From: Sympetrum striolatum
Taxonomy: Eukaryota > Arthropoda > Insecta > Odonata > Libellulidae
NCBI GenBank assembly: GCA_947579665.1
Contig: OX388341.1
Span: 25,987,147 to 26,051,146, forward strand
Direction of reading: 5' to 3'
Length of the DNA: 64,000 nucleotides
Part shown: in pieces, positions 37,165 through 48,540 of the stretch
Layout: every line of letters starts with the position of its first letter
Position numbering within the stretch: position 1 is the first letter of the stretch
Position numbers and translations under genes: made by a program
The notes under the pieces: model-generated
Told to the model about the DNA's origin: nothing
Databases searched by the model: none
Seen by the model: only the letters and a program-made list of their open reading frames with translations

Positions 37165-39480
37165 AACGGCTATTAAAGATTTTGAACCTCTAATATAATT
37201 TTTTTAATCTTCGTATTTGATTTCTAAGTAATTACGCAAAAAAAGTAATAATGTAATGAAAAAAATTGACAGGTTTTTACAAAATGATTGAAAAGTTTCC
37301 CAGTAAAAATTGAAAATAAACTTCATAAGGCTTTGTATGCTAGTCCAGTAACAAGTCACCGACGATGTTTTTGAGATTTTAAACCTCTAATTCATTAACA
37401 GCCGTGTTCCAATATTTCTTTCTTTTCTAGGGTTATCAAGTGTATTTACCTACCCCTGTTATTACAGGGTAGGTATTATACATAGATAATATATTATACA
37501 TAGATAATGCCAAAATTCACATAATCATGCGGTTTTATAGGCAATGGCACAATCCAAAAATGCATGTGATTTGATCTAGAGAGCGAAAAAAAGAGAAAAA
37601 CATGATTCATACATAAGCTTACTTCAAAGCTGTAGATACTGTACAATCACTCTTTTACAATCTTGAGTAAATTTTACCTCTTTTTAAGAAAATTATATTA
37701 TTCGCAAGTCATTGATATATATGCTTATTTGATGAATCTGTGCATTCAGTTACTTCTTTGTTAGTTTTACTACATGAAAAGCAGAATCTAATATAGATGT
37801 TGCAAATGTATATGAGGAATGCACATTTGTTGCAAGTTCTGAAACATTCAGCCTCATTCAAGGGATGGAGCTATTAAGTGGTATTATGATGTTGGCCTCT
37901 TCGGGTCATAAAGAAAGTATTATGACGGAAATTTCACTTTTTTATGTAATTACTGTTTATTCTACTACTAGAAAATATGTTCATAGTTTGAAGAAAGAAG
38001 GCAAATCTGCCTACTTGATAGTTATAATTTTACCTAAACGTGTATATAACAGATATAGCTATTGCTATTATTATACTTCACGTATGTAAATTTTGTTTCC
38101 TTGCAATTTATACGTATCAGTTAAAAAATTTCAGTTTAATTGATCGAATATTCTTCTCATGAATCTTCTATTTTAACAGAATTAAAATTAAATAGTTGCA
38201 TAAAATTCAATGTAGTTTATCATAAATTCTTTTCTTGAATATTTTATTTCAACTCTGGTAAATGGAATGACTGCATAACTTGAAATTCATTTTAATACTC
38301 TATCTGGTTGCGCACGAAGAAAACCGTGGAACATTGAACATTTAGTCGGATCAAAGGAAATGGTTTTGGTGAGTGAGATGATAGAATAATATTTGCGCTC
38401 TATTTGTAAAAGTAAATTCCGCTAGGCGGTCTCGTCATAGAATGGAAGTAATTTATGAAATTGTATTACTGAATTTTCCCTCACAAAATATCACTTAGTA
38501 TGTATAGCTGTAATTAATATAAATGGGAATGTTTTCAGATAGAATGCATTCAAGTGAATGATATTTGCCTAAACTGAGAGTTATTTAGTTACAACGGAAG
38601 TTGAATTGAATGATATTTATAGACAAAATCCTCAATTATATATCAATTCAAAACAATCAGCTGTCCTATTATCAGTATAATATATAATGCAATGATATTA
38701 ATGATACAAGGCTTACAACATATACGTCTCATGCGAAGAATATTATTAGATTAGAATGTTGCTCGAGTACAGAGATCATTTTATTCAACACTAAACTGGA
38801 AAGATTGAAGTTTTATTAGTTGGGATTGTCACCCACGATATTTTAGCGAGTTATTATGAAAGTCTCTTATTCAGATGAATAATTTCTGAAGCAAATTATG
38901 CCATAGTAGATTTCAATTAATTTACATGAATTATGTATTGAAATTTTAGAGTTGTGAGAAAAGAAAATTTCAAGTTATTACACCGCTCTATTAATTTAGT
39001 TTATTAGTGAATATTAAACACAGTACTAGGTATCGCTGCCGAAATTCAATTATTAACCTAATTTTCATGAATATTAATCGTCTCTCTTACAGCGTTAGCA
39101 AAAGCAAACTTTCAAAAACAAATAATGGGAAGCGATAATTTTTAATGCTTTAATAACGTTGTTTTACGCAAATCAATGCAAGCACTACCGGGATGAACCA
39201 ACCTTTCAGAATGTGTGAATTAAATTTGCAAAGCAGACTACTAAATATACATTATTAGTCTCCCATTGATAATCAGGTTAGTTTTGATCGTGAGAATTTT
39301 CCTAACGAGTTTGATGATTTTCATTAGTAACTTGTATGATATAAAATTTCGTTCTGTAACTTTTGAGGCACATCTTAAGTAAAAAGAACGAGGATATCTG
39401 CTTACATCGTATTTAGTCTTAAATAAACATCCTAAGCATTTAATTACCATCAATAAATATTGCATTGTTTTCGTTGCCTT
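37165..39480. other. AT-rich non-coding DNA
   Basis: Contains a 12-bp stem-loop with one bulge at about 37447-37473. Next to it is a short tandem repeat of ATTATACATAGATAAT at about 37474-37508. Otherwise no supported feature. Confidence 0.5.
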
Positions 39481-40850
39481 TAGGCTCTTTCAACCTGCTT
39501 TACATTCAACGAAAGCAGAACATGATGTTTTGTAAGCCAACCGTCGAGGCAATGAATTTTCTCGACGATTTCTACTATTACCCAAGATGAAACATAATCC
39601 CCTGTTCCCAAACAAACCCTCACTGCGTTAGATTCTCCCTCCGACTCGAATTCTAATTTCTCCTACGTTAATCTACCGCTCGGTATCAATTTTCGCTCAC
39701 AAAATAAAATAATACCTTCAACCGTCAGCTCAGATATCATGCTCACTGCCTCAAAATAGACAGTGTCTAAAGATTCCCATTAACTTATCTGCGCCATTCA
39801 TTACCAAGCGAATCCTCTCGGAAGAAAGACCGACCGAAGGAGAAAAAACGAACAAATCCAGGAACAAGGGAGCTTTTCAAAGGCATTCCATAGCCGTCCA
39901 GTAGATTATGAGTAAGGACGAAGAGAAAGATGTAATTTTAAAGTGTCTTATAGACGCCCTCTAAAACGTACCTGTGCACCGATGCTTTCATTCCCTAATC
40001 CACACTCATTTTAACGGCCTCGTTTACAGCTTCCTCTATCCCATTTTCCCTCTCTTTCTCAACTCCGACCACTCCAAATTTTCTCTCATCAGGGTTCCTC
40101 TTCCCTTTTACATAGCCTCCTATCCTTCCCTCAACTCTCCCATCCCACCTCCTTTCTCGCATATTCCCCCTTTGATTCCCCTTCTCTCCCCCTTAAGATC
40201 CCCCCTTAAGCCCCCCTCGTCCTCCCCCCGCTCCCTTTGGAAGCGTCCTTCTGAAAGATCTCACCTATTGTCGCAGTAATTGAGTTCCCTTAGCACGCCG
40301 TCGCCTATCCTTTTGTCACCTCAATCCATTTAACTCATCCCAATCCTTCTGAGGAGAGGCCCAAATGTCTTCCTCCGCCTCTCCCACATCTCTCCTATTC
40401 ATCTCTCCTTCTCTCCCCACGCAAACTCCTCGCGGAATCTTACGTCGGACCCCTTTTGCGCCAAAAGGAGAAGTGATGCGTAACACGAGGCACCATGCAA
40501 GAGGTGTACCCTTCCCCATTCCTATCCCTGCGTGCGTTTTTCCCCTCCTCCTCTTGACGACGTGGCCCTGTTAACCCGGGCAACTTAGCGGAAGGTTGGG
40601 CGGCCAATCCCGGATGGAAAATGGGGACCGAAAGGAATCGAGAGATCCTGAGAGCCACTCAGGTGATGGTGTGAGGTCCGTGTCTCAGCATGACGGAGGA
40701 ATGCATGCCTTATTTGGTGTAGCGAGGATGGGCAAAAAGAGGGAAGGTGTTGGGTCCATCCCGGGGGAGCTCACCTTTGAGCAAGAATGCGCTCAGTAAT
40801 TTCAGAGAATCGGCTAAAGGCTTGAGGCTCACTAAACTCCCAATTATTCC
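39480..40850. other. GC-richer island with CT-rich core
   Basis: The plus strand is pyrimidine-biased at about 40030-40240 and 40360-40430. A 101-codon plus frame at 39974-40279 is Pro, Ser and Leu-rich and follows the tract. Sequence at 40560-40800 is more mixed. No gene is called. Confidence 0.5.
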
Positions 40851-41830
40851 GCATTACTGTCCTCTAGCTGTGATTGGTTGTTAAATCAATGTGGAACATT
40901 TACGTTTTTTACACATTCCACGTTACATACAATGTTCACAGAGATACGCCAGTCCAGTACTGATCAACGTTTGATTTTATTTACATTTGAGAAATAGAAA
41001 ATTAGCTGCATAAATTGGCGATGGTGACTATACACTATAATAACCTGCGTTAGTCTAAATGTATTAGAAGGACTTTAGCATGGCTATGCTAACAAAGGGA
41101 TGACATTTATCTGCCCTCCTAGATAGTCTTGATTTTTGTAGAACAAACACGATATAGTTAGAACATTTCGATAGGGGTTATTAAAGTCTCATTGTTTTGG
41201 TTTACATAGGTCAAATAGATTGTTATTGAATGAGCGTTTATTCAGGGCTTAAATTGGATGTTGCAGTAAACGTATTTGAAAAACTGTTAACGCAATTTTT
41301 GAGTCCTTTCCTCCGAATAATATTTTATACGAATAACGTTTTTCTCTTTCATAATATTTTTTAGAATAACATTTAAAATAACAAATCTGATATGTTACAA
41401 TTTTGGAAGATATAGTTACTAACATCAGTAAACTGGTTATTAGAATCTAGACTAGAGGAAATTTATTAAATGAAGCGAGCTTCAGTGATTGTTTTATGAT
41501 GATAGTGAAAATTCCTAATCTGTACATAGTTTTGATGGAATAATAATTGAGACATAATCTAAGGCTTGTAACAATTGATATGCTAGTTATTATACAAGGC
41601 ATTTTCATAAATACATTTTGGCGTATTCTTAAGCTTACAAATGTAATTTAATTAAGTAATTAAATGTCAAGGATTTTAAATAGAAATGGACTAAAACACA
41701 TTTTAATTAAAAATAAAAAATAACTAATTATATATAAATTATTTAACATAATTATTGTCTTTAAATCAGTTGAAGTAACAGTGTAGAGGTGGTTTAAGTA
41801 GTTCCCAACTCAATGCATATCCTTACCCCT
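40850..41830. other. AT-rich non-coding DNA
   Basis: Very AT-rich at about 41630-41770, with repeated AATTAA and TTAATT words. No gene or repeat pair is supported. Confidence 0.5.
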
Positions 41831-41849
41831 CAAAGTTGAGAATTCTGTT

Positions 41850-43100
41850 TGTTCAGATCCTTCGTACCCGCAAAATTTTCAATTTTAATTCCTTCTTCAT
41901 TACCATTTCCATCACGCTCCGCATCACTAATTCGCTCCGTAATAGTTTCGACTCCCGCAACTGTGTCAGTAATAACTCATTCTAATTCTCTCTAATCCGT
42001 GCAATGTTTATCCGTAAATTCCCCGAACAACGCGTACCTACGGGAGCGCCCCGAGCATTGAATCGGAATTACACGGATTCGCCTCTTGGCGTATTGAGTG
42101 TATAAAACTCGTATTCCGCATACGCTAAAAGCTTTTAATTTCATCTTAATATCTGTCGGGGGGCAGGCACGGATGAATTAATACCTTGCGGAGCATTTTT
42201 TCCTGTTACGGAAAATCTTCATCAAGAGGGTTCCTTCCCGGTATCCGGAAAGAATATTAAAATGTTAATCCGAGAGTAAAGTATTACCTTTCGTGTCCCG
42301 CGGCAAGAATCAAATTTAATATTCATCAGCGTGGAGTTGAAAAGAGTGGAAGTTCAAAAACATCTTCCATTGATGCTTATCTCCGGGAAGATGGAAGCTC
42401 GCCCTGTTTCATTAATTCTCATTACGCGATGTTTTCATATTTCGTAATAAAAATCAAGCGCTCCTATTATCGCGGAAAATTTTCCGTACTTGTAATCATA
42501 CCCTGATTAATTCATCCCCTCGTCACTTCTGCCGCACGGGATGCGTGCACCTTTCGTGAGCTTTGCTTTATTTGTTGCTGTTTACATTTGCATGCAAACT
42601 CCTTCTCGCTTCCACCCTAAGAGTTTCCTGTTATCCTCTCCACTTTTCCATTACCACTCCGGCTTTTATCCGAGCAAATTTTCTTCTGCACACTTTTCGG
42701 ACGGACGCATAGCCGAAATTTATCAAAAGCTGCTCTTACCTGATTATTAAAGTTGTGCAAGACTTCCGATTTTTTTCTTTTTAATACGTCCCCGTTTTTC
42801 TGAAAGATTGCGATCTATTTCCCTTTAGGTCCGAAGCCCTCTCGCTGAATATTACGGACGTATAAAGATGTAGCTTAAATTAAAATTCAATTTGGGCAAT
42901 GTCGCACCGTTTTTCCCTCGCAAGAGTGGAGGTTCTGAGTGGAAAGTTCGATCGTTATGTCGTCATCTTTTGCTTCTTTCAGTTCTCTCTTTTTCTGGTC
43001 TGCTCTCAAGATATCGTGCTCTTCTAAAAACCGCATGCGCCGGGCTCTCAGCAGGGGCCTCTTACAAACAACTCAAACTCTTCTGCAAAAGATAAAAATT
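41850..43100. promoter_or_regulatory. Candidate regulatory island
   Basis: About 41900-42500 is complex sequence with frequent CpGs, several ATTAAT or TAATT cores and no simple repeats, between AT-rich flanks. Frames are 69 codons or shorter. It resembles the islands at 13.2 and 35.9 kb. Enhancer function is inferred from texture only. Confidence 0.25.
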
Positions 43101-43319
43101 AACACCTGAGAGAGCTGTCATACCTGAAGATAACAAGGGAAAAGAATGCCACTCTTACGAAGAGTCTCGTTCATTCTTTACTGTCTAGAGATCCTCATCC
43201 ATAATTTGTGACCTTTTTCTATTTTTTCTTCCCGTGATACTTGTCTTTTCTTGCAAGCAACAGCCGAGGCGTTAAATAAATTCCCCGTTCATTTTTCACT
43301 CAAAAATACCATAGAAAAC

Positions 43320-43410
43320 AGTTTTATGACAAAACTTGTAATATTCCACAATATTGAGAAAAACAAAACAGTGTACCGGTTTTGGCGACGATTACGCCAT
43401 CTTCAGAAAA
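43320..43410 (-). mobile_element. Possible retroelement terminal motif
   Basis: Read on the minus strand, CTGAAGATGGCGTAATCG is followed by CGCCAAAACCGG. The layout, CTGAAGATGG then a short arm then AAAC, resembles the block at 37053-37085. Such blocks are common near the ends of Penelope-like and related elements in arthropods. No coding part is seen. Confidence 0.25.
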
Positions 43411-43499
43411 TTTGTTTTAATACCATTACTATTCATGGTAAGATTTGTTTCCACGATCTAATTATTATACGTAATTTCGATGTATTACATAAGATGGTA

Positions 43500-45250
43500 T
43501 CATTTCATTAGTATTCTCTTGAGGGAGAGACTGAGTGACAATAAACGTACTTCCGTTACAATGGAAAAATTATGAAGCTAGTCATGTGAAGACCTTCTTT
43601 GATTAAAAAGATTAGTGTTAAATAGCATATCTCTGTGGTAAGTCTCAGCTTACTATTGAGGAATGAATTGAGAAGGGCATAGTTCAGGCATTGATCTCAT
43701 TGCTTAACACAGCTCTTTTTTGCACTTTATCACTTCAAATGGGAAACCCTTAACCTGATTCTAGCCTTTTAAAATGATCCAACATCAATCAATTTATCTT
43801 GTCCTCTCCTTCGATTATTATTTTTAAGTAAATGTTCTCTTTTTCCCCTAAATTTGCTTTTATCCTTCTACAGCTATCTATTTCATCACCGAATTTCTTT
43901 ATTTCTTCTTGAACAAGATGATCTTCCATCATATAACCGTGTCATTTTTCCCTTTTTGAGCGTAATCCAGTTTTAGTTTTAAGACAATCACACGTTCCTT
44001 TCTTATTGTAATGCTATTTTAAAGGTTACTTCAGAATTCCGGTTTCTTGACCGGTTAATTCCCCATTTCATTCATTTCGTTCATTAGGAGGCTTCTTGAA
44101 AACTCGTCAGTTTCTTGAAAAACATGTCAGCATTTGTTTTTGCCTACCTTATGATAATAATTCGATTTCCTTATTTCTATGCAAGAATTTTTTCTTACGC
44201 TATTGATATTGATTGTAACCATATTCGATATCGTTATAAAATCTTTTAACTCTAAAGGAGTATGTTTCTCAGAAGCACAGCTTGCTCATGAAATTGTGGG
44301 GAGTTGCTACATTAAGTTTATTTAATTTTTAAAATTCGACGTTAACTTTTTCTAGCTACTTTATCTTTTCTCCCAAAGAACCTTATTAGACCAGGATAAA
44401 CTAAAATTGCTAGATATTTTCTCTCTATGCTCGTTTACTCGATATGTTTTTTTTTATTTTTCTTAACCGTTTCGTGTACAACTTCTTTGTTTCTCAGTCT
44501 AAAATGTATTTTTGATTGATTCAACTTGTTTAATCAATCTTTTCAAAGATATTGTGATATGTTTTTTTTATTTTTACATAATGAGCTGGACTTCGATTTT
44601 CCTTCTTATTTACTAATGTTTTGTTTTGACATTTGTTGTCTTCGGTAGATCATCATTCACGGAGATCCATGAATTTTTACTTCAAGTATTTTTCTTTCTA
44701 TATTTAACACAAAACACCACACACGAGTAGAATTAGTAAACAAAGCACGAATTACTATTTCAACATCTGATGCTCATTCAGTTCTTATGATCCAATTCGG
44801 TATATTTTGTATAGTTTCAACAGTCGCTATAACAAAAATCAGATTTAACAGTACTTGTATTGACTAACTTGATGTTTCTTTCTATTTACACTAAACCTAT
44901 TACCTTTTTTGACCTTATTTAGGTCCTGATTTTTTTTAATTAAATAGTTTCATATTCCATGAATTTTCTTTTTAGACCTAGTGATAACATAATTTATGTT
45001 TTATTACCCTTCAGATTTACCCTTTACCTCATAATCTTGCCAGTTTAATTGAGTAATTTTATCTTTAGCCAGGAGTATATATCAAAGAAATTTTGGTTTA
45101 ACGAAATTGCTCAATGGTACATAAATTCTATAATTAAATCAATAACTGTTGCAACTGTGTATTACATAAATATTATTACGCAGTAGTTTGAATAAATAAA
45201 ATTATAGTCCTATAATGCAAATCTTCGTATCCTAACATTTAGCAACCGTT
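43500..45250. other. T-rich non-coding DNA
   Basis: Plus strand rich in T runs, with dense stops and no frame of note. No supported feature. Confidence 0.5.
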
Positions 45251-46070
45251 CAGTAAGATAAAATATATCCCACCGATACTCGAAGTTCAATTTGCGACTT
45301 TGAAATTCGGAATATTTGCTCACTGTTTTTTTCCTCTTGTTTGCGAATTAATTATTCATTGAATTGTGAATCGCATCTGACGTACGAAGCGGGTTTATAG
45401 TTTTTCCCTCCTTTTCGCTTTAGTATGCTTTGCAGGATTGACTTTCCCATGGCTTTGCCAGCAATATATATCTTTCGACTTTTTCCGCCAGCGTCAGTCT
45501 CTTACCTGCTGTAAATATTTTATGAAGGGTTATTTGGAAGATGAAGAAGCTCCCTTTCAATCACGTCCAACGTAGTCCGCTATATCCATTCCACTCTCCT
45601 TCTTTTTTTCTCTTCTTCACTTTCCATATCCCTTTCCCTCTTTTCTTCTCTTTCTCATCATCTCTCTTTGCCACCATCAATCACTTTCACCCCACTTATA
45701 ACTCCCTATTTTTTCTTTTTTCACCTCTCTGCTGATATTCGCCGAAACTTTCCAACGCATGAAATATACTTTAAGCTTTCCTTTCGATTTTTCAATGAGT
45801 TCCGGACCTTTCTTAGTAGTTTTAGTTTTAGCATAATCGAGAGTACCAACGCGACCTTGACTACAAGCCTTCTTTCTCTACTGACAAAAATTTTATCTGT
45901 TGAATTACCACGTAGAAATAATCTCATTCAATTTGGAGCTTTTGTAAGCAAGGCGGGAGATCTTCATTTAGTGACACCCACCACTAGCAGAGGTCCTCAC
46001 AGAGGCCGCCGGTATACAAGTCGATGAAAGAGGATTTACGATTAACGTAGATAATCTGACTACTGTACTA
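45250..46070. other. CT-rich island
   Basis: A strong plus-strand pyrimidine tract lies at about 45590-45730. The 119-codon plus frame at 45668-46027 starts inside it and continues into ordinary sequence. A 68-codon minus frame overlaps it and no domain is visible, so no gene is called. Confidence 0.45.
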
Positions 46071-47290
46071 GCACTCCAAAGTAATTATACTATTTCTATT
46101 TATACTATTTTCGTCTGTGATGTCAAAATTTTTAATCCAGCTTATCCTGGGGTTCTAAGACGCTTGCCTAATCGTGCAAAATAATCTTCCCTCTACTGAC
46201 ATTCTAATTTTAATTTTTCATAATGCAAGTCATCAATCGCTGACAATGTAGTGGAAACATTTTCACGCATCGCTCACACTACTTAACGTTTGACTGTAAA
46301 CGTTATTGTTTATGTCAATCTATGAATACAATTTACATACCATATCTCATTCTGTCTTTTAAAGCCAAACTGTTCACAATGGAAGTGAACCGCAAGTCTA
46401 CCGTAATCGACTCACGGGTCAAGCCTGACAGAGCAATTTTTTAACAAAACATTGGTTATACAATGTTCAGTAATAAGTACCGATTTAAGAATAGATATTC
46501 CAAGACAAAGGAACATATTTCTATCTCTACATTTATTTGCTCCTTATGTCTGAAAGCTTAAGATAAATTCTTGTCTAATGATGTTCATTCCATCAATCCA
46601 AGAAAACTCAGTAAAATTCGCTAGGCTAGTTTCTCTCTTTATGTTGCAGCAAGTCATTTTCCTTTGGAACATGAACCCTTGCGTACAGATGAATCACGTA
46701 GCATAGACGTTAATTTTTTAAATAAACGTTATGCATTTTCAATATTCTTCATTATTCAAGAATGCTTAGAGGCAGGTCGTTATTGTAATCAATCGGTGCG
46801 TTTTTTTGCAAACTCCAAAACTACCAGAGGAACTATTCGTTCCCAGTTAAGCAATACATGTGCCTTTTTAAAGATAAAACGGGAACTATTTTTTTCTCTA
46901 CTTGACCTCGTTGGATTCCTTTGTTTGGTGGTTAGTAGCTCGAATAGTACTCCATCTTTCTACGATTATCACTAACTTTCTTTAGGTCAAGTATGTTCAG
47001 CCACTGTTTGTACCAAGATAGATCGAGGAAAGCAGACTTTTACTTAGTTATACGTATTTTGTGGACACATAATTTTGATATATTCGTTTCAAAGACAGAC
47101 AAATCCACCTCTGCAAACTGATGACTGTGAGAACGAAGATTCTTATGGTTAAAGGAAATTACATCGTCTAATCTCATGATTCTCTTTGAGACATTTATTG
47201 GCATGAAAAATTCTAATGAATGTTTTCGGAATGCCACATACAAGTCTACACTTTCTTGAATGATCCAAGCAGTGTAATATCACTTAGTTT
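46070..47290. other. Mixed non-coding DNA
   Basis: Includes a 103-codon plus frame at 46664-46975 in fairly AT-rich sequence. I recognise no domain, splice context or homology in it, so I leave it uncalled. Confidence 0.4.
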
Positions 47291-47486
47291 GACCCTTTAT
47301 TGGCGAGGTTAGGCCCATGTGGGTCTCTGCCATCTAACCTCATATGTCGGTGTAATATGCACAAATATAAATTAAAACAAAAAGAAAAAGCAGAGTGTGG
47401 GAAAAATCTTTGCCAATGAAGCTTGATGAAGAAATAAACCCACGTTGCGGGAAAACACCCACGGAGAAGCAAAAGCACACAGAAAA
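47291..47486 (-). mobile_element. Dispersed repeat family, copy 2
   Basis: Shares with 16453-16700 the terminus, AATAAA (minus), the hairpin stem (47305-47312 with 47334-47341), the GTGTGGGAAAAA word and the CCCACGTTGCGGGAAAACAC interior. A 2-base length difference in the hairpin loop shifts any reading frame. The 68-codon minus frame over it is therefore unlikely to be conserved coding. The tail is shorter and less regular than in copy 1. Confidence 0.7.
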
Positions 47487-47494
47487 GCAATAAA

Positions 47495-48540
47495 GGCCCA
47501 TTTTGGCTTATCAGTAAAAGAAAGTAGTTGTGCTTTGACAGTGTGTGTACTTAGGAATTAGACAACTTCCGGGGAATGGCGTTCCGAAACAGCATAACAA
47601 GAGCGTTTTTCAAACATCTCCGTGCTCCTCGAATCCACAGCAATTTCCTTCCCGGGTTGCGGAGGTGCACCATTTGGAAGCTTGAATGGATAAGCATGGC
47701 TTTGAGAGCGGAATCGAAGGGAGAAAACTTCGGCGAAGGGGAAAGGCGATTTGGGCTGATTGGTGGGGAAGGAGGAATGAAAGATGAAAGGAAGAGGGAA
47801 AGATAAGAAAAGATTGTCGGAGGGGAAGAAGGCGTGGGAGGTAAGAAGAAGCTTTGTTTGAGAAGGCTCTGGAGGAGGAAACTTGAGCGGGAAGTTGTAT
47901 TAACGATCCCTTAGCCTCGGTGCAATTTGTCATCGCGGAGTGGGTCGAGATGTATCGGAGGGGAAGAGAGCGCTAAAGTGCGGACGCACTCTCCTTAATT
48001 TATTTGCTGCTGTTGTGCACCTCACAACTAGGTACTGCCAGGAGGAGATTTTTTACGATCTAGAAGAGGGGATGCGCACATTTTTCGCGATTAATCGCGG
48101 CAGATTTTTTTTCTCTCGTGAGAGGAACCCCATTGGAAATCTTACGATCCCCGCGCGAAGTCATAAAGGATGCGCCGTCAACCGGAGTTCGTGTCAGACA
48201 AGAAACACGTTTTACATAATAGATCTGGTTCAATTAAGCCGAGAGTTGCCTGATTTATTGCGTTACGTTGTTTCTTTTTCGGCGACCGGGGTATTTTTTC
48301 CGGAGATGAAAAATCGGCCTTTTTCGCTGTTTGACTCGCGACAGCCTCGTACGACTTAAGCACGTAATTAATAAAATATTTCGGAGCGCGAAAAATTTAG
48401 AAATTCGTAAGTGTTGGAGAGGGAGGATGATTTTGCTTCTGGCAGCTCCTTTCATACGGCCCTTGTGCTTACTCATGGACACTTGTAGAGCTGCTTTATA
48501 TTCAGCTTTGGATGCCTCTTAGAGTGAAATCTTCAGAATA
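47495..48540. other. GC-richer island with the longest open frame
   Basis: GA-rich on plus at about 47700-47890, then mixed CpG-bearing sequence. It holds the longest ATG frame in the window, 47940-48359 plus, 139 codons. That frame has no signal peptide, membrane segment or motif I recognise. Antisense frames of 61-75 codons overlap its 3' part, and there is no evident promoter or splice context. A chance frame is the simplest reading. A small lineage-specific gene cannot be excluded without transcripts. Confidence 0.4.

Noticed and set aside
46066..46076. Shared word TAGCACTCCAA with the tRNA-like segment near 53698
   Set aside because: The match is only 11 bases with unrelated flanks and is expected by chance in 64 kb.
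47284..47490. 68-codon minus frame inside the dispersed repeat, as a possible retroelement ORF end
   Set aside because: Copy 1 differs by a 2-base length change that breaks the frame, so protein coding is not conserved between the copies.
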